A stretch of 64,000 bases of DNA, taken from the NCBI RefSeq assembly GCF_000621205.1, contig NZ_KK211227.1, positions 216,893-280,892 on the forward strand, given 5' to 3'. The notes beneath the pieces were generated by a model. That model was not told the DNA's origin, ran no database searches, and saw nothing but the letters and a program-made list of their open reading frames with translations. Shown one piece after another: positions 50,317-61,361 of the stretch (the stretch's first letter is position 1; each line of letters begins with the position of its first letter). Source of the DNA: Halotalea alkalilenta DSM 17697 (GTDB taxonomy: Bacteria; Pseudomonadota; Gammaproteobacteria; Pseudomonadales; Halomonadaceae). Both the position numbers and the translations under genes were made by a program.

Positions 50317-51310
50317 GTTCAACCTCACCGCCGGGCTCGAGCGCAGCGCGATTCTGATGCTGGCGCTCGAGGAAGAGACCGCGGTCCATGTGTTCAAGCA
50401 CCTCAACATGCATGACGTGCAGCGCTTGAGCCGCGCGATGGCCAGCCTCGGCCCGCTCTCCAACGAGCGCGTCACCGAGGTGATGAACGACTTCGACGAC
50501 GAGCTCGACCAGTTCAGCGCGATCAACATCGACTCGACCGAGCACCTCAAGGGCATCCTGACCAAGACCCTCGGCGAGGATCGCGCCACCGAGCTGCTCT
50601 CGGACATTCTCGAGGCCAGCAACAGCACCGGGCTCGACTCGCTCAACGGCATGGAAGCGAAGGTGATCGCCGAGCTGATCCGCGACGAGCATCCGCAGAT
50701 CATCGCCACCATCATCGTCCATCTCGAGCGCGGCCACGCCGCCAACGTGCTCAACCTGCTCGACGACGACCAGCGCAGCGACATCCTGCTGCGCATCGCC
50801 ACCTTCGGCGGCGTCCAGCCCGCCGCACTCGCCGAGCTCGACCAGGTGCTAGGCGGCATGCTCAGCGGCAAGCAGGTCAAGCGCGACAAGCTCGGCGGCG
50901 TACGTCCAGCGGCCGAGATCCTCAACCTGATGAGCAGCTCCTTCGAGGAGCAGGTGATCTCCCGGGTACGCGCCTACGACGAGGAGCTGGCCCAGCAGAT
51001 CGTCGACCAGATGTTCGTGTTCGACAACCTGATCGACCTCGACGGACAAGCGATCCAGCGGATCATTCAGGAAGTCGACAGCAACTCGCTGGCGATCGCG
51101 CTCAAGGGAACCGACGAGGCGCTGCGCGAGCACTTCTTCTCGTTCATGTCGAACCGCGCCGCCGAGATCCTCCGCGACGACATCCAGATGCGCGGCCCGA
51201 TCCGGGTCACCCTGGTCGAGGCCGAGCAGAAGGCGATCACCCAGCTGGCCCGCCGACTCGCCGAAAGGGGCGAAATCAACCTCGGCCACAGCGAGGAGGA
51301 CTATGTCTGA
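50297..51310 (+). CDS. fliG: Flagellar motor switch protein FliG
   Basis: A 337-residue protein overlapping fliF by 20 bp. N-terminal FliF-binding part (RSAILMLALEEETAVHVFKH), the middle EHPQ segment (LIRDEHPQIIATIIVHLERG) and the C-terminal torque helix region (LAIALKGTDEALREHFFSFM). It interacts with FliM and the MotA stator to turn and switch the motor. Confidence 0.95.
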   Translation: MTSANVEFNLTAGLERSAILMLALEEETAVHVFKHLNMHDVQRLSRAMASLGPLSNERVTEVMNDFDDELDQFSAINIDSTEHLKGILTKTLGEDRATELLSDILEASNSTGLDSLNGMEAKVIAELIRDEHPQIIATIIVHLERGHAANVLNLLDDDQRSDILLRIATFGGVQPAALAELDQVLGGMLSGKQVKRDKLGGVRPAAEILNLMSSSFEEQVISRVRAYDEELAQQIVDQMFVFDNLIDLDGQAIQRIIQEVDSNSLAIALKGTDEALREHFFSFMSNRAAEILRDDIQMRGPIRVTLVEAEQKAITQLARRLAERGEINLGHSEEDYV

Positions 51311-51977
51311 CCAACCTCGCCACTGGCGCCCCTGGCGGCTCCACGACCTCGGCTCCACCCGGCCAGCGCCCGCGGACATCGCACCGGCGCGTACCAAGCG
51401 CAACGCCGAGGCGGAGATCAGCCGCGCACTGTTCGAACAGGCCAAGGAGCAAGCCTGCGCCCAGGGTTTCGAGCAGGGACGCGAAGAGGGCTTCAAGCAG
51501 GGGCAGCGGGAAGGATTCGAGGCCGCGCAGCGAGCCGGGCTCGAGGGCCTGGAACAGCGCCTGGACACCCTGGTGGCACCGCTCGCCGAACTGGCACGCC
51601 GCTTCGAAGCCGCGCTGCGCGAGGAGAACGACACCATCGCTCGCGCCACCACGGAGCTTGCGCTGGAGGTCGGTCGAGTGCTCGCCGGAGACGCACTGCG
51701 GCTCGCACCCGAATACATCGTCGATGATGTCCAGGCGCTGCTCGAAGAGCCGTTCGAGTCCAACGCCCCACCGACGCTGCTGCTTCATCCCGAGGACCTG
51801 GCGCTGGTCGAGACACGCCTCGACGCCGAGCTGCGTGCGGCGGGCTGGCAGCTGCGCGCCAACCCCGCGCTCGAACGCGGCGACTGCCAGCTCGAAAGCA
51901 TGTACCAGGTGATCGACGCCAGCCGCAGCGACCGCTGGGAGCGACTGCGCCTAGCCGTCGGCCACAAGGCGCACTGA
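51303..51977 (+). CDS. fliH: Flagellar export ATPase regulator FliH
   Basis: A 224-residue protein overlapping fliG by 8 bp. It has the typical run of G-x-x-x-G-type repeats in a helix ([20 protein letters not shown]) and a C-terminal domain like V-ATPase subunit E ([20 protein letters not shown]). It dimerises and holds FliI at the export gate. Confidence 0.92.
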   Translation: MSDQPRHWRPWRLHDLGSTRPAPADIAPARTKRNAEAEISRALFEQAKEQACAQGFEQGREEGFKQGQREGFEAAQRAGLEGLEQRLDTLVAPLAELARRFEAALREENDTIARATTELALEVGRVLAGDALRLAPEYIVDDVQALLEEPFESNAPPTLLLHPEDLALVETRLDAELRAAGWQLRANPALERGDCQLESMYQVIDASRSDRWERLRLAVGHKAH

Positions 51978-51978
51978 G

Positions 51979-53379
51979 ATGAATACCCCGTTCGACGCCC
52001 AGACGCTGCGCACCGAACGCCTCGACCGGCTCGCTCGCGCGCGTGCCGCGGTCGCCGCACTCCCCCGCTGGCGCACCTGCGGCCGGCTGCTGCGGGCGAC
52101 CGGCCTGGTACTCGAGGCCGGCGGCCTGCGCCTGCCGCTGGGCGCCAGCTGCCGAGTGGAGCTAGCGAATGAAGGCGGCTTCGCCGAGGCCGAGGTAGTG
52201 GGTTTCACCCGCGACACGCTCTATCTGATGCCGTTCGAGGAGATCGCCGGCGTAGTTCCCGGCGCCCGGGTCTGGCCGCTCGACGAAAAAGGGAGCATGT
52301 CCCAGCGGCTGCCGGTGGGAGACGGCCTGCTCGGGCGCGTCGTCGACGCGCGAGGCCGCCCGCTCGACGGCCAGGGAGCGCTTCGCGACGTGGTCTCGCA
52401 ATCCCTTGGCGGCACCTCCCTCAACCCGTTGGAGCGCGCACCGATCCGTGAGCCGCTCGATGTAGGGGTGCGCGCGATCAACGCGATGCTCACCGTTGGC
52501 CGCGGCCAGCGTCTCGGCCTCTTCGCAGGCTCGGGGGTCGGCAAGAGCGTATTGCTGGGGATGATGGCCCGGTTCACCGAGGCGGAAGTGATCGTGGTCG
52601 GACTGATCGGCGAGCGCGGACGCGAGGTCAAGGACTTCATCGAGAACATCCTCGGCGAATCCGGACTCTCCCGGGCCGCGGTAGTCGCCGCGCCAGCCGA
52701 CTGCTCGCCGCTGCTGCGCCTTCAGGGCGCGGCCTATGCCACCCGGCTGGCGGAGAACTTTCGCCAACAGGGGCGCAACGTGCTGCTGATCATGGATTCG
52801 CTGACCCGCTATGCGATGGCGATCCGCGAGATCGCGCTGGCGATCGGCGAGCCCCCCGCCACCAAGGGCTACCCGCCCTCGGTATTCGCCCGGCTACCGG
52901 CACTGGTCGAACGCGCGGGCAACGCAGCGCCCGGCGGCGGCTCGATCACCGCTTTCTACACCGTGCTCACCGAAGGCGACGACCAGCAGGACCCGATCGC
53001 CGACGCCGCTCGAGCGATCCTCGATGGGCACTTCGTGCTGTCGCGCTCGCTGGCCGAAGCCGGCCACTATCCGGCGATCGACATCGAAGCCTCGATCAGC
53101 CGCGCGATGACCTCGCTGGTCGATAGCCGTCATTTCGACTGCGTCCAGGGCCTCAAGCGGCTGATCTCCCACTACCAGCGCAACCGCGATCTGGTCAACG
53201 TCGGTGCCTACGTCTCCGGCAGCGACCCGCTGCTCGACCAGGCGATCGCGCTGCAACCGATGATCGAAGCCTTCCTCTGCCAGCGAATCGATGAACGCGC
53301 CGATTTCGATACGGCCGTCCAGGCCCTCTTCGACTTGATCGAGCAGGGCAACAGTGCGTCAAGGAGCCGACCAAGATGA
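51979..53379 (+). CDS. fliI: Flagellar type III export ATPase FliI
   Basis: A 466-residue ATPase. Walker A is [19 protein letters not shown]; then [20 protein letters not shown] (catalytic Glu) and Walker [15 protein letters not shown]-terminal helical domain [20 protein letters not shown]-like. It powers unfolding and delivery of export substrates. Starts 1 bp after fliH. Confidence 0.95.
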   Translation: MNTPFDAQTLRTERLDRLARARAAVAALPRWRTCGRLLRATGLVLEAGGLRLPLGASCRVELANEGGFAEAEVVGFTRDTLYLMPFEEIAGVVPGARVWPLDEKGSMSQRLPVGDGLLGRVVDARGRPLDGQGALRDVVSQSLGGTSLNPLERAPIREPLDVGVRAINAMLTVGRGQRLGLFAGSGVGKSVLLGMMARFTEAEVIVVGLIGERGREVKDFIENILGESGLSRAAVVAAPADCSPLLRLQGAAYATRLAENFRQQGRNVLLIMDSLTRYAMAIREIALAIGEPPATKGYPPSVFARLPALVERAGNAAPGGGSITAFYTVLTEGDDQQDPIADAARAILDGHFVLSRSLAEAGHYPAIDIEASISRAMTSLVDSRHFDCVQGLKRLISHYQRNRDLVNVGAYVSGSDPLLDQAIALQPMIEAFLCQRIDERADFDTAVQALFDLIEQGNSASRSRPR

Positions 53380-53813
53380 GCGAGCAATCACTCAAGATGC
53401 TGATCGATCTCGCCACCGAGCGCCGCGATAGTGCGACGCTCGCGCTGGCCGAGCTGAAACGCGCGCTGGGCGCGAGTGAAAGCCAGCTGAGCCAGCTCGA
53501 AGAGTATCGCCAGGGCTATCGTAACCGCCTGCGCGAAGCGATGGCCCAGGGGGTATCGCCCGGCCAGCTGGATAACCAGCGCCGCTTCCTCGAGGCGCTC
53601 GATACCGCGATCGCGCATCAGCGACAGCGCCGCGACGACGACCAGGTACGCCGCGAACAGGGGCTCGCGACCTGGCGACAGGACCAGCGCAAGGTCGACG
53701 CGCTCTCCACGCTCGCCAGCCGGCGCAAGCAGGATGCGAATCACCGCGAGCGACGCCTGGAGCAGCTTCGCAACGATGAGTACGCCAGTCGCGCCCAGTC
53801 GCACTACACCTAG
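53376..53813 (+). CDS. fliJ: Flagellar export chaperone FliJ
   Basis: A 145-residue coiled-coil protein ([40 protein letters not shown]), overlapping fliI by 4 bp. It sits in the ATPase ring and links it to the export gate. Confidence 0.9.
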   Translation: MSEQSLKMLIDLATERRDSATLALAELKRALGASESQLSQLEEYRQGYRNRLREAMAQGVSPGQLDNQRRFLEALDTAIAHQRQRRDDDQVRREQGLATWRQDQRKVDALSTLASRRKQDANHRERRLEQLRNDEYASRAQSHYT

Positions 53814-53875
53814 GACGCATCGACCCTCATCCCGGCCTCACCGACAAGTTTCGCTTCACGCAGGGGAAAGACGCC

Positions 53876-55264
53876 ATGCAGATCGCCTTGAATCCGAGCC
53901 CGAACATCGACACGACGCGCGACCTCGTTCCCCGTGGGGAGCAAGACGCGAGCTTCTCCTCGCTGCTCGATCAAGTGAGCTCATCACTGCCTCCGCAGCC
54001 CGGACTAGCCCATCAGCCGCGCTCATCCGCGGATGTCGGCCAGCCACGCACGATCGCCCCAGAAGGCAGCGATCACGACCAGGATGGGACGCGCGAGCCC
54101 GAAGCGGCTGAAGCGCTCGCGGAGGTCGCCCTGCTCAACCCGCCCTCCTCGCCCTCGACCAATGCCCCATCGATGAGGACCGAATCGCCAAGCCAAGGCG
54201 AACTACCCAAGGACGCCGCGACTGCGCTCCCCGCGGAAGTTCTCCCCGCGAAGAACGGTGTCTCGAGCAGGCCGCAGGCGACGGCCGCACAAGCTACCGC
54301 CGCAGCGCCCGCGGACCACCAGCCCGCCTCCCCTTCTACTACGCGAGCGGTCATCGACCCACGCGTCCAGCCGCAAGAAGCACGAGCGCTCGCCCGGCAG
54401 GTACCGGGCGTCGCCACGACCGCGAACACCGCCTCTGGCAGCGTTGACGACACCGCGGTAGAGCGTCCCCAAACCGAGGTGCGCCCGGCATTCGGCACCG
54501 CGCGAGAGGAGTCCAGCCCAGCCGGCGCCACCTCGCCCCGTTCTCGCGCGGACCTGAGCCTTGAAGACAGCCTCAATCGGTTTCGCTCGTTCAAGCCCGC
54601 CAGCCTAGAGGTCAGCGGGCGCGCCGCCGATACCGCCACCGCCCCACCAGCGGCACCGTTGATGGCTTCCCAACCGGGGCTGCCCGGTTCCAGCCCAGCG
54701 TCCAGCAGCAGCGAGGTGCCCAGTGCCGCCTTGACCGAGCAGGTTGGCGATCAGGAATGGACCAACTCGCTGGCCACACGCCTGACCGGCCTCGGCAATA
54801 CCCCTGGCGTGCGCACGCTCGAACTGAGCCTCAACCCGGCGGAGCTTGGTCCGCTGTCGGTGTCGCTGAGCGTCGATACCAAATCCCAAGCCGTACTCAG
54901 TCTCCAAATGGCCCACCCACAAACCCGCAAAGCGCTGGACGACTCGCTCGACAAGCTGCGCGAGGCCTTCAGCGAACGCGGCCTGACCCTCGTCCAGGTA
55001 CAGCTCGTCGAACGCCCCTCGGCCGCCGCCACGACCGCTCAGCAGCAAAACGGCGCACAGCCGCAGTTCTCCCAGAACGGCGACACGAGCGGGTTCGCCG
55101 GTCAGCAGCAAGCGTTTCAGCAAGGCAGCGGCCAACGCCCGGATAGCCCGACCCAGCCTGACTCGATCGAAGCGGCTGCGTCCGCAGGAACCACCGACGA
55201 ACAAGCGACAGGCGCCAGTCAGCAGACACCCCGGCTCTCGGGGGGAGTCGATCTATTCGCCTGA
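53876..55264 (+). CDS. fliK: Flagellar hook-length control protein FliK
   Basis: A 462-residue protein. A long Pro/Ala/Ser/Thr-rich N-terminal ruler region (residues 1 to about 290) precedes the conserved C-terminal switch domain: RTLELSLNPAELGPLSVSLS, then AVLSLQMAHPQTRKALDDSL and LREAFSERGLTLVQVQLVER. It measures the hook and flips export specificity. In the usual order fliL follows at once; here an 8-kb block intervenes. Confidence 0.93.
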   Translation: MQIALNPSPNIDTTRDLVPRGEQDASFSSLLDQVSSSLPPQPGLAHQPRSSADVGQPRTIAPEGSDHDQDGTREPEAAEALAEVALLNPPSSPSTNAPSMRTESPSQGELPKDAATALPAEVLPAKNGVSSRPQATAAQATAAAPADHQPASPSTTRAVIDPRVQPQEARALARQVPGVATTANTASGSVDDTAVERPQTEVRPAFGTAREESSPAGATSPRSRADLSLEDSLNRFRSFKPASLEVSGRAADTATAPPAAPLMASQPGLPGSSPASSSSEVPSAALTEQVGDQEWTNSLATRLTGLGNTPGVRTLELSLNPAELGPLSVSLSVDTKSQAVLSLQMAHPQTRKALDDSLDKLREAFSERGLTLVQVQLVERPSAAATTAQQQNGAQPQFSQNGDTSGFAGQQQAFQQGSGQRPDSPTQPDSIEAAASAGTTDEQATGASQQTPRLSGGVDLFA

Positions 55265-55272
55265 TCACCGCA

Positions 55273-55320
55273 CATCTCGAACCACGGCCTCACCACCGCC
55301 GCTCGGGACGAACGGGTGGG
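55273..55320 (-). repeat. REP-like fragment downstream of fliK
   Basis: Inverted copy of the repeat seen at 46278-46797: CATCTCGAACCACGGCC (55273-55289), then CCGCTCGGGACGAACGGG. It marks the left side of the foreign block. The 17-bp CATCTCGAACCACGGCC returns at 63545-63561 on the other side. Confidence 0.75.
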
Positions 55321-55360
55321 AAGGCCACGCTTAGCGATGCCGCGTCAGGCAACTGCCCTT

Positions 55361-57061
55361 TCATTGCATGGGACCGCCGGAACGGGCGGCGTCCGCGTCC
55401 CATGTCACCTTCCCATCGCAGACGGTGACCAAGGCACGGATCTCGTGGATGCTCTGCGGCTCGACCGCCTCTATATCGGCGGAAAGCACGACGACATCGG
55501 CGAGATAACCCGGCTTCAGCTTGCCCTTGCGGTCTTCCATGAATTCGACCCAAGCGCTCTCGCTGGTGTAGGCGGCAAGGGTCTCCTCAAGGGTCAGGCG
55601 CTGGTCCGGCAGCCCTTGCTTCCATACTTTGCGCACCATTGCCTCACGAATGCACAACAGCGGGTCGAGCGGGGACACCGGCCAGTCCGTCGCAAACACG
55701 ATGCGCGCGCCGGCATCCTTCAGCATGCGCCAGGCGAAAGCGTAAGCCCAACGCTCCTCGCCGATATCTCTGAGATAGGGCTCGAGGGGAAGCCCCGCCG
55801 AACCGGGCGAATGTACCGGCTGCATGGAGGCGACCGTACCGAGTTCCGCGAAACGCGGAATGTCGTCAGGATGGACCACTTCGATATGTTCGATGCGGTG
55901 GCGGCTGTCGCGGCTGCCGTTTTCCCGGATGGCGGCGGCATAGCCGTCGAGCGCCTCACGCACGGCCCCATCGCCGATCGCGTGAACGGCGATCTGCATG
56001 CCGAGCGCGTCCGCGGCCACGGCGACGCGGTTGAAATGCTCCTGGGTGAAAAGCGGCTCGCCGCGCCATCCGGGCTGCGTGGCGTAGTCCTCGATGAAGA
56101 AGGCCGTGCCCGATTCCGTCACACCGTCTACGAACATCTTCACGAAATCCGATTTCAGACGGTCCGAGCGGAACCGTTCACGCCAGACGACTGCCCTTTC
56201 TTCCAGCGCGGACAGATCCATGAAGTTCTTCATATGGAAGGGAACGCGGACACGCACCGGCAGGCCGGCCGTCTCTTCTATCTCTTCGATCATTTCGAGC
56301 TGGTAGAGATTGCCGTCCATGTTCTGGATCGAGGTGATGCCGAGGGAAGCGCAGTAATCGAGACCGCGCTGGAGAATGGCGATATCGGCGGCGCGCTGCG
56401 CCTGTGTGACGGATTCCGGCTCGCCGCCGGTTCCAACGCCGAGCCCCTCGCGCCCTTCGGTCTCGCTGAGCGAGGCCACCGGCCTGATAGCGTTCGCTTC
56501 GCGCAGTTCGCCGGTGGCACGACCATCCGTCCCCATGACAATCTCGTTGCCCACTCCGACGTCCGCTCCGTACAGGATGCCGGCCGCCTCGAGCGCCGCC
56601 GTGTTCGCCCAAGCGGTATGATGATCAGACGCGAACAGAAGAACGGGGCGTTCCGGGATGATGCTATCGAGATGATGGCGGGTCAGGCGCTCGTCGTTCG
56701 ACAGGATCGCGTAGCTCGCATATTGACCGACGAGCAGGTGCAGGCCCGGGTGTGCAGCCGCGTAGTCGAGCAACGCGGCTTTCAGCGCATCGAAGCCTTG
56801 CAGCTTGAAAAGCGAGAGCTGCGACAGCCCGACCGACCCGCCGAAAATGTGTAGATGGGACTCGTTGAAACCCGGCAGAACGCTTGCCCCCTTCGCATCG
56901 ACGATCCTCGTCGCGGAGCCTTTGAAATCCGCTATCTCTGCGACCGAACCGACTGCCAGAATGCGGTTTCCGGCAATCGCCAACGCTTCGCAACGGGGAT
57001 TGTCCTCGTCCATGGTCATGACACGGGCGTTGGTGATGACGATATCTGCAATGGTCTGCAT
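55361..57061 (-). CDS. YtcJ-like metal-dependent amidohydrolase
   Basis: A 566-residue protein from the ATG at 57061. N-terminal composite beta domain and VLPGFNESHLHIFGGSVGLS (metal His pair), LGITSIQNMDGNLYQL, IAVHAIGDGAVREALDGYAA and HRIEHIEVVHPDDIPRFAEL (metal His residues), and FATDWPVSPLDPLLCIREAM (Asp). YtcJ-type enzymes hydrolyse amide bonds in small molecules such as N-acyl or formamide compounds; substrate unknown. It is separated from the transporter operon by a terminator and so has its own promoter. Confidence 0.88.
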   Translation of the reverse strand: MQTIADIVITNARVMTMDEDNPRCEALAIAGNRILAVGSVAEIADFKGSATRIVDAKGASVLPGFNESHLHIFGGSVGLSQLSLFKLQGFDALKAALLDYAAAHPGLHLLVGQYASYAILSNDERLTRHHLDSIIPERPVLLFASDHHTAWANTAALEAAGILYGADVGVGNEIVMGTDGRATGELREANAIRPVASLSETEGREGLGVGTGGEPESVTQAQRAADIAILQRGLDYCASLGITSIQNMDGNLYQLEMIEEIEETAGLPVRVRVPFHMKNFMDLSALEERAVVWRERFRSDRLKSDFVKMFVDGVTESGTAFFIEDYATQPGWRGEPLFTQEHFNRVAVAADALGMQIAVHAIGDGAVREALDGYAAAIRENGSRDSRHRIEHIEVVHPDDIPRFAELGTVASMQPVHSPGSAGLPLEPYLRDIGEERWAYAFAWRMLKDAGARIVFATDWPVSPLDPLLCIREAMVRKVWKQGLPDQRLTLEETLAAYTSESAWVEFMEDRKGKLKPGYLADVVVLSADIEAVEPQSIHEIRALVTVCDGKVTWDADAARSGGPMQ

Positions 57062-57127
57062 GGGCACCGCCTTGGGAAACTGTTCTTCTTCTACACCGCG
57101 AATGCGAGATCGCTTCCGCGCTCGCTG

Positions 57128-57161
57128 AAAAAAAAGCGGGGAGAGCCGCCCCTCCCCGCTT
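57128..57161 (-). terminator. Rho-independent terminator of the transporter operon
   Basis: On the minus strand AAGCGGGGAG pairs with CTCCCCGCT and is followed by eight T bases; it lies 19 bp past the binding-protein stop. Confidence 0.88.
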
Positions 57162-57179
57162 CTCCATCATCGTTACCGT

Positions 57180-58214
57180 CTACTTCTGCAACTCGGTCCA
57201 GATCCGGGTATAGAGCGCCTGTACCTCAGGCGGGCAGGTGACATTGAAGATACCTTTTTCGACGAATTCTTCCGGAATGTTGATCTCCGGCGCCATCCTC
57301 ATCTCTTCCGGCATGAAGGCTTCCGAACCAGCGATGCCATTGGCATAGCGGGCGAAAGACGAGATCATGGCCGCATTTTCAGGATCCATGATGAAGTTCT
57401 GGAACAGCTTGGCGTTTTCGACGTTCTTCGCGTCTTTCAGAACGGCGACATTGTCCATCCAAATCGGATAGCCTTCCTTGGGATACCCGTAAGCGACATT
57501 CTCGTTGAGCAGACGCGAGCGGAAGGATGAGCCGTTCCAATTCACGCCTGCGGCAATATCGCCCTTGGCATAGCGTTCGACGTTACCGTAGTCCAGCGAG
57601 GCCCATTTTGGTTTTGCCGCAGCGAAGTTGTCGCGCACCTTTTTCAGCACTTCCAGATCGCCCGTACAGGATTCACCGCCGGCATAGTAGATCGCCAGCG
57701 GCATGACATCGCTCATTTCGGGAATGACATTGATCTTGCCGACAAGCTCGGGCGGTGGATCGAGGAAGATCGCCGAGGTGTTGATATCGCCGGAATAAAC
57801 GGACGTATTGACCGTTATTCCGGTCGTTCCCCACTGCCATGGGACGGTGTATCTTCGGCCAGGATCGAACGGCACGTCGACCCACCGCCTGTCCATGTTC
57901 TTGAAGTTCTCCATCTGGTTCGGGTTGGTCTCGATCAGCAGACCCTCATCGATCCAGATCGGGACTACGCTTGCAGACGGAACGACGATGTCGAATCCAT
58001 GACCACCTTGGCGGACCTTGGCAAGCGCAGTGTCATTGGAATCGTAGTCGGTAACGGTCACCTTGACTTCGTAGGTTTCCTCGAACTTCTTGATGAGATC
58101 CGGATTTGTATAGTTTCCCCAGTTGAAGATATGCAGCTCGCCTTCGGCGTGAGAGATGGATGTAGATCCAAGCAAGGTAAGGCCAAAGGTGGTCAATATC
58201 AGTTGACGCTTCAT
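57180..58214 (-). CDS. ABC transporter substrate-binding protein (PotD/PotF-like)
   Basis: A 344-residue periplasmic protein; the ATG at 58214 has AGGAG 8 bp upstream (a GTG at 58223 is the alternative). Signal peptide [19 protein letters not shown] is followed by [20 protein letters not shown], the PotD-type start, then [20 protein letters not shown] and [20 protein letters not shown]. It binds a polyamine-like or amino compound. Last gene of the four-gene transporter operon, which is reversed from the usual binding-protein-first order. Confidence 0.9.
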   Translation of the reverse strand: MKRQLILTTFGLTLLGSTSISHAEGELHIFNWGNYTNPDLIKKFEETYEVKVTVTDYDSNDTALAKVRQGGHGFDIVVPSASVVPIWIDEGLLIETNPNQMENFKNMDRRWVDVPFDPGRRYTVPWQWGTTGITVNTSVYSGDINTSAIFLDPPPELVGKINVIPEMSDVMPLAIYYAGGESCTGDLEVLKKVRDNFAAAKPKWASLDYGNVERYAKGDIAAGVNWNGSSFRSRLLNENVAYGYPKEGYPIWMDNVAVLKDAKNVENAKLFQNFIMDPENAAMISSFARYANGIAGSEAFMPEEMRMAPEINIPEEFVEKGIFNVTCPPEVQALYTRIWTELQK

Positions 58215-58237
58215 TTTCTTCACTCCTGTCGGGATGT

Positions 58238-59038
58238 TTAGTTTTTATGCCGGCTGATAAAGAAGAAAATCGTCACTATCCCAAGGGACAGGAGTAGGAA
58301 AACCGTCGAGATGGCGTTCATTTCTGGCGTCACGACACGGCGGAGCTGGCCGAGCATATAGGTTGGCAGCGTATCCTGACCACCCGACTTGACGAATTCG
58401 GTGATGACGACGTTATCCAGGGAAATGACGAAGGCAAGCATCAGACCTGCGATGATGCCAGGCCACAGGAGCGGCAGCGAGACGCGGCGGAATGCCTGTA
58501 ACGGCGTGGCATAGAGATCGGCGGCCGCCCGCTCCAGCGCCAGGTCCATGCTTTCCAGTCGCGCACGAATGGGAAGATAGGCAAAGGGAATGCAGAAGGC
58601 GGTGTGCGCGATGATCAGGTAACCGAGACCGGAATACCCTGTCCAAATCTTGATGCGCGAGAACAGGATCAGAAGGGCAACGGCGCAAACGATTTCCGGG
58701 ATCATCAGCGGCAGGTTGATGAAGGAATACTTGAGACTTAGCCCCCGGTAGCGCGCAGTTCTCGTCGTCGCGATAGCCGCCATCGTCGCAAGTATGGTGG
58801 CAATGATGGCGGCGGCAGAAGCGATCTGCAGAGAGCGCAGCGAAGCGTCGATCACCTGCTGGTTGTTCCACGCCTGCCGGAACCAACGCAGGGAGAATCC
58901 CTCCCAGATAGCGATGGAGGTACCCGCATTGAAAGCATAGACGACAAGCGTTGCGATCGGCAGGTAGAGCAGGAAAAAGCAGATCATGGCGACGGTGGAG
59001 AAACCTACCTGCCGCTTGATATCGAACCGTTCAGCCAT
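58238..59038 (-). CDS. ABC transporter permease (PotC-like)
   Basis: A 266-residue protein from the ATG at 59038, overlapping the previous permease by 8 bp. Six membrane segments ([20 protein letters not shown] first) and the EAA loop [27 protein letters not shown] typical of polyamine permeases. Forms the channel with the PotB-like protein. Confidence 0.9.
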   Translation of the reverse strand: MAERFDIKRQVGFSTVAMICFFLLYLPIATLVVYAFNAGTSIAIWEGFSLRWFRQAWNNQQVIDASLRSLQIASAAAIIATILATMAAIATTRTARYRGLSLKYSFINLPLMIPEIVCAVALLILFSRIKIWTGYSGLGYLIIAHTAFCIPFAYLPIRARLESMDLALERAAADLYATPLQAFRRVSLPLLWPGIIAGLMLAFVISLDNVVITEFVKSGGQDTLPTYMLGQLRRVVTPEMNAISTVFLLLSLGIVTIFFFISRHKN

Positions 59039-59951
59039 GCGATCCCCCCGACTTGCCGACGTTGCGGACATAAAAGGCGAGCGCGACCAGCACGATGAAG
59101 ACCAGCGTGATCGAAAGCGCCGCGCCGAGCGGCCAGTTACGTCCCTGGCCGAACTGCAATTCGATCAGATTGCCCACCATCAGATTCCTGCCGCCGCCGA
59201 GAACGCGAGGAATGACGTAGGAGCCGAGCGACGGGATGAAAACGAGGATCGAGCCCGCGATGATGCCGGGTCTGACCTGCGGAATGATGATCCGCCTCAG
59301 CACCGCCAGCCGAGTGGCATAGAGATCGTATCCGGCCTCGACCAATCTGAAATCCAGCTTTTCCATACTGGCGTAAAGCGGCAGCACCATCAGCGGCAGG
59401 TGCACATAGGTCATGCCGACCATGATCGCGAAATCGGTGAACATCATCTGGATCGGCTGCGTGATCAGCCCGGCAGACATCAGCAGGGAATTGATGATGC
59501 CCTCGTTGCGGATCACCTCCTGAATGGCGAAGGCCCGAATGAGCAGATTGGTCCAGAAGGGAATGGTGATCAGGAAAAGCCAGATCGCCCGACTGCGCGG
59601 TGAACGGCTGGCGATGAAATAGGCCGTGGGGAACCCGAAGACGAAGGTGAGAAACGTCGTGCCGATGGCGAGCTTGATGCTGCGCCAGAGAATGGAGAGG
59701 TGGGCGTCGGCGAAGGAAACCGTGTCGTCGAAGATGTCGCGTGAGAAGAAGACATTGAACCAGCCTTCGAGGGACGGCTTCCAGATCACGTCGCCATAGG
59801 GACCGGGCGATAGGAACGAATAGACCAGTACGATCAGAAGCGGCCCGACGCTTGCGAGCGCAATCACGACAAGGGCGGGTGCCGACAGCAGCCACCGGGT
59901 TCGAATATCCGCTCTTTGCGCCTTTTCAGCAGCCCGCCGTGTGTGCTCCAT
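59031..59951 (-). CDS. ABC transporter permease (PotB-like)
   Basis: A 306-residue protein from the ATG at 59951 with GAGGGA upstream. Six membrane segments (LLSAPALVVIALASVGPLLI, TFLTFVFGFPTAYFIAS, ...) and the EAA loop (EAGYDLYATRLAVLRRIIIP QVRPGI region). Starts 2 bp after the ATPase gene. Confidence 0.9.
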   Translation of the reverse strand: MEHTRRAAEKAQRADIRTRWLLSAPALVVIALASVGPLLIVLVYSFLSPGPYGDVIWKPSLEGWFNVFFSRDIFDDTVSFADAHLSILWRSIKLAIGTTFLTFVFGFPTAYFIASRSPRSRAIWLFLITIPFWTNLLIRAFAIQEVIRNEGIINSLLMSAGLITQPIQMMFTDFAIMVGMTYVHLPLMVLPLYASMEKLDFRLVEAGYDLYATRLAVLRRIIIPQVRPGIIAGSILVFIPSLGSYVIPRVLGGGRNLMVGNLIELQFGQGRNWPLGAALSITLVFIVLVALAFYVRNVGKSGGSHG

Positions 59952-59953
59952 AG

Positions 59954-61060
59954 TCAATCCCTCAATACCAGAGCGGCATCGCTGCCCAGGCGAATACCCA
60001 CGGGGACGCCCGGCTCGAGCACATCGACACTGGTGCGCGTGTTCTGCCGGCGCACTATGAAGATATCGCCGCCCCCCAGCCGCACATGGTAATGGGTGTC
60101 CGTTCCGAAATAGACGACGTTTTCCAGCACGCCCTTGATGCCCGACTCCTCGCCGTCGTCCGCGAAGAGCTGCGCGTGCTCCGGGCGGATGACCACCGTG
60201 ACCTCACCTTGCGGCTTGAAGCGCTCGGGTAGCCCCGCATCGAGGATCTCGCCGGATGCCAGCCGCACGGTCGCCCTGTCGTTTGCCGTGCCGACCACCG
60301 TTGCCTGGAGAAAATTGGTCTCGCCGATGAAATCAGCCACGAACCGGTCGGCCGGACGGTCGTAAATCTCTCGCGCGGTGCCGACCTGATGAATACGGCC
60401 TGCCGACATGACCGCGATCCGGTCCGACATGGTCAGCGCCTCTTCCTGATCGTGCGTGACGAAAATGAAGGTAATGCCAGTTTCGGACTGCAGCCGCTTC
60501 AGTTCGATCTGCATTTCCTTGCGCAACTTGTAATCCAGCGCCGACAGCGGCTCATCCAGCAACAGCACCTTGGGCTGCGGTGCAAGGGCGCGCGCCAGCG
60601 CCACGCGCTGCTGCTGGCCGCCGGAGATCTGGCCCGTGTAGCGATCCCGCATCTGCTCCATGTGAACGAGCTTCAGCATCTCGTCGACGCGCGCGCGGAT
60701 CTCGTCCTTGGGCTTGCCCAGCATCTCGAGCCCGAAGGCGATATTCTGCGCGACCGTCATATGCGGAAAGAGCGCGTAGTTCTGGAACACCGTGTTCACC
60801 GGTCGCTTGAACGGCGGCAGCGGCGCGATGTCCTGCCCATGCAGCAGAATCTCTCCCTCAGTCGGAAAATCGAAACCCGCGATCAGCCGCAAAAGCGTCG
60901 TCTTGCCGCAACCGGAAGGTCCTAGCAACGTGAAAAACTCATTCTCGCGGATCGAGACGAACACACCGCCGAGTGCTGTTACCCGCTCGCTGCTAGCGCC
61001 GTAAATACGGCTGACACCGCGAACTTCTATGGCGAATCGGCACGGATTTTCCAGTAACAA
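59954..61060 (-). CDS. ABC transporter ATPase (PotA-like)
   Basis: A 368-residue ATPase; a TTG at 61060 with AAGGGGG 5 bp upstream is favoured, a TTG at 61084 is possible. Walker [22 protein letters not shown]-loop [14 protein letters not shown], signature [19 protein letters not shown], Walker [12 protein letters not shown] and H-loop [14 protein letters not shown]; a C-terminal TOBE domain follows ([14 protein letters not shown]). First gene of the transporter operon; a TetR-type site lies 266 bp upstream. Confidence 0.92.
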   Translation of the reverse strand: MLLENPCRFAIEVRGVSRIYGASSERVTALGGVFVSIRENEFFTLLGPSGCGKTTLLRLIAGFDFPTEGEILLHGQDIAPLPPFKRPVNTVFQNYALFPHMTVAQNIAFGLEMLGKPKDEIRARVDEMLKLVHMEQMRDRYTGQISGGQQQRVALARALAPQPKVLLLDEPLSALDYKLRKEMQIELKRLQSETGITFIFVTHDQEEALTMSDRIAVMSAGRIHQVGTAREIYDRPADRFVADFIGETNFLQATVVGTANDRATVRLASGEILDAGLPERFKPQGEVTVVIRPEHAQLFADDGEESGIKGVLENVVYFGTDTHYHVRLGGGDIFIVRRQNTRTSVDVLEPGVPVGIRLGSDAALVLRD

Positions 61061-61325
61061 GATATCCCCCTTGTTCTCTCGCAACCGTTCATCTCGACGG
61101 CTCTAACTCTCACCCGTCGCACCATGACATCCGGAAGATCTTTGCAAACGAAGACATGTAGTTTTGTCTCAGCAATCTCCGTGCCATCTCCATAAAAAAG
61201 CTCATTATCCGAGTGAATGCACCGAAAACGGATTGAAACGGTAGAGACTTGGAAGCGAATCCAGCGCAGCGGAACCCGCCAAAGTGATCAGCGGACAAGC
61301 AGCAGTTCTCGTACCTGCACCAGAA

Positions 61326-61341
61326 TTGGTCAAACGACCAG
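61326..61341. promoter_or_regulatory. TetR-type operator upstream of the transporter operon
   Basis: TTGGTCAAACGACCAG has arms TGGTC/GACCA around AAAC. It is near-identical to the site over the tetR start (TTAGTCAAATGACCAA), giving TTRGTCAAAYGACCAR. It lies just after the tetR stop and before potA-like. Confidence 0.65.
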
Positions 61342-61361
61342 ATTTTGACGGGTGGGGAAAT

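Noticed and set aside
55316-56854. A 512-codon open frame antisense to the amidohydrolase
   Set aside because: Composition typical of antisense frames; metal-binding motifs support the minus-strand gene.
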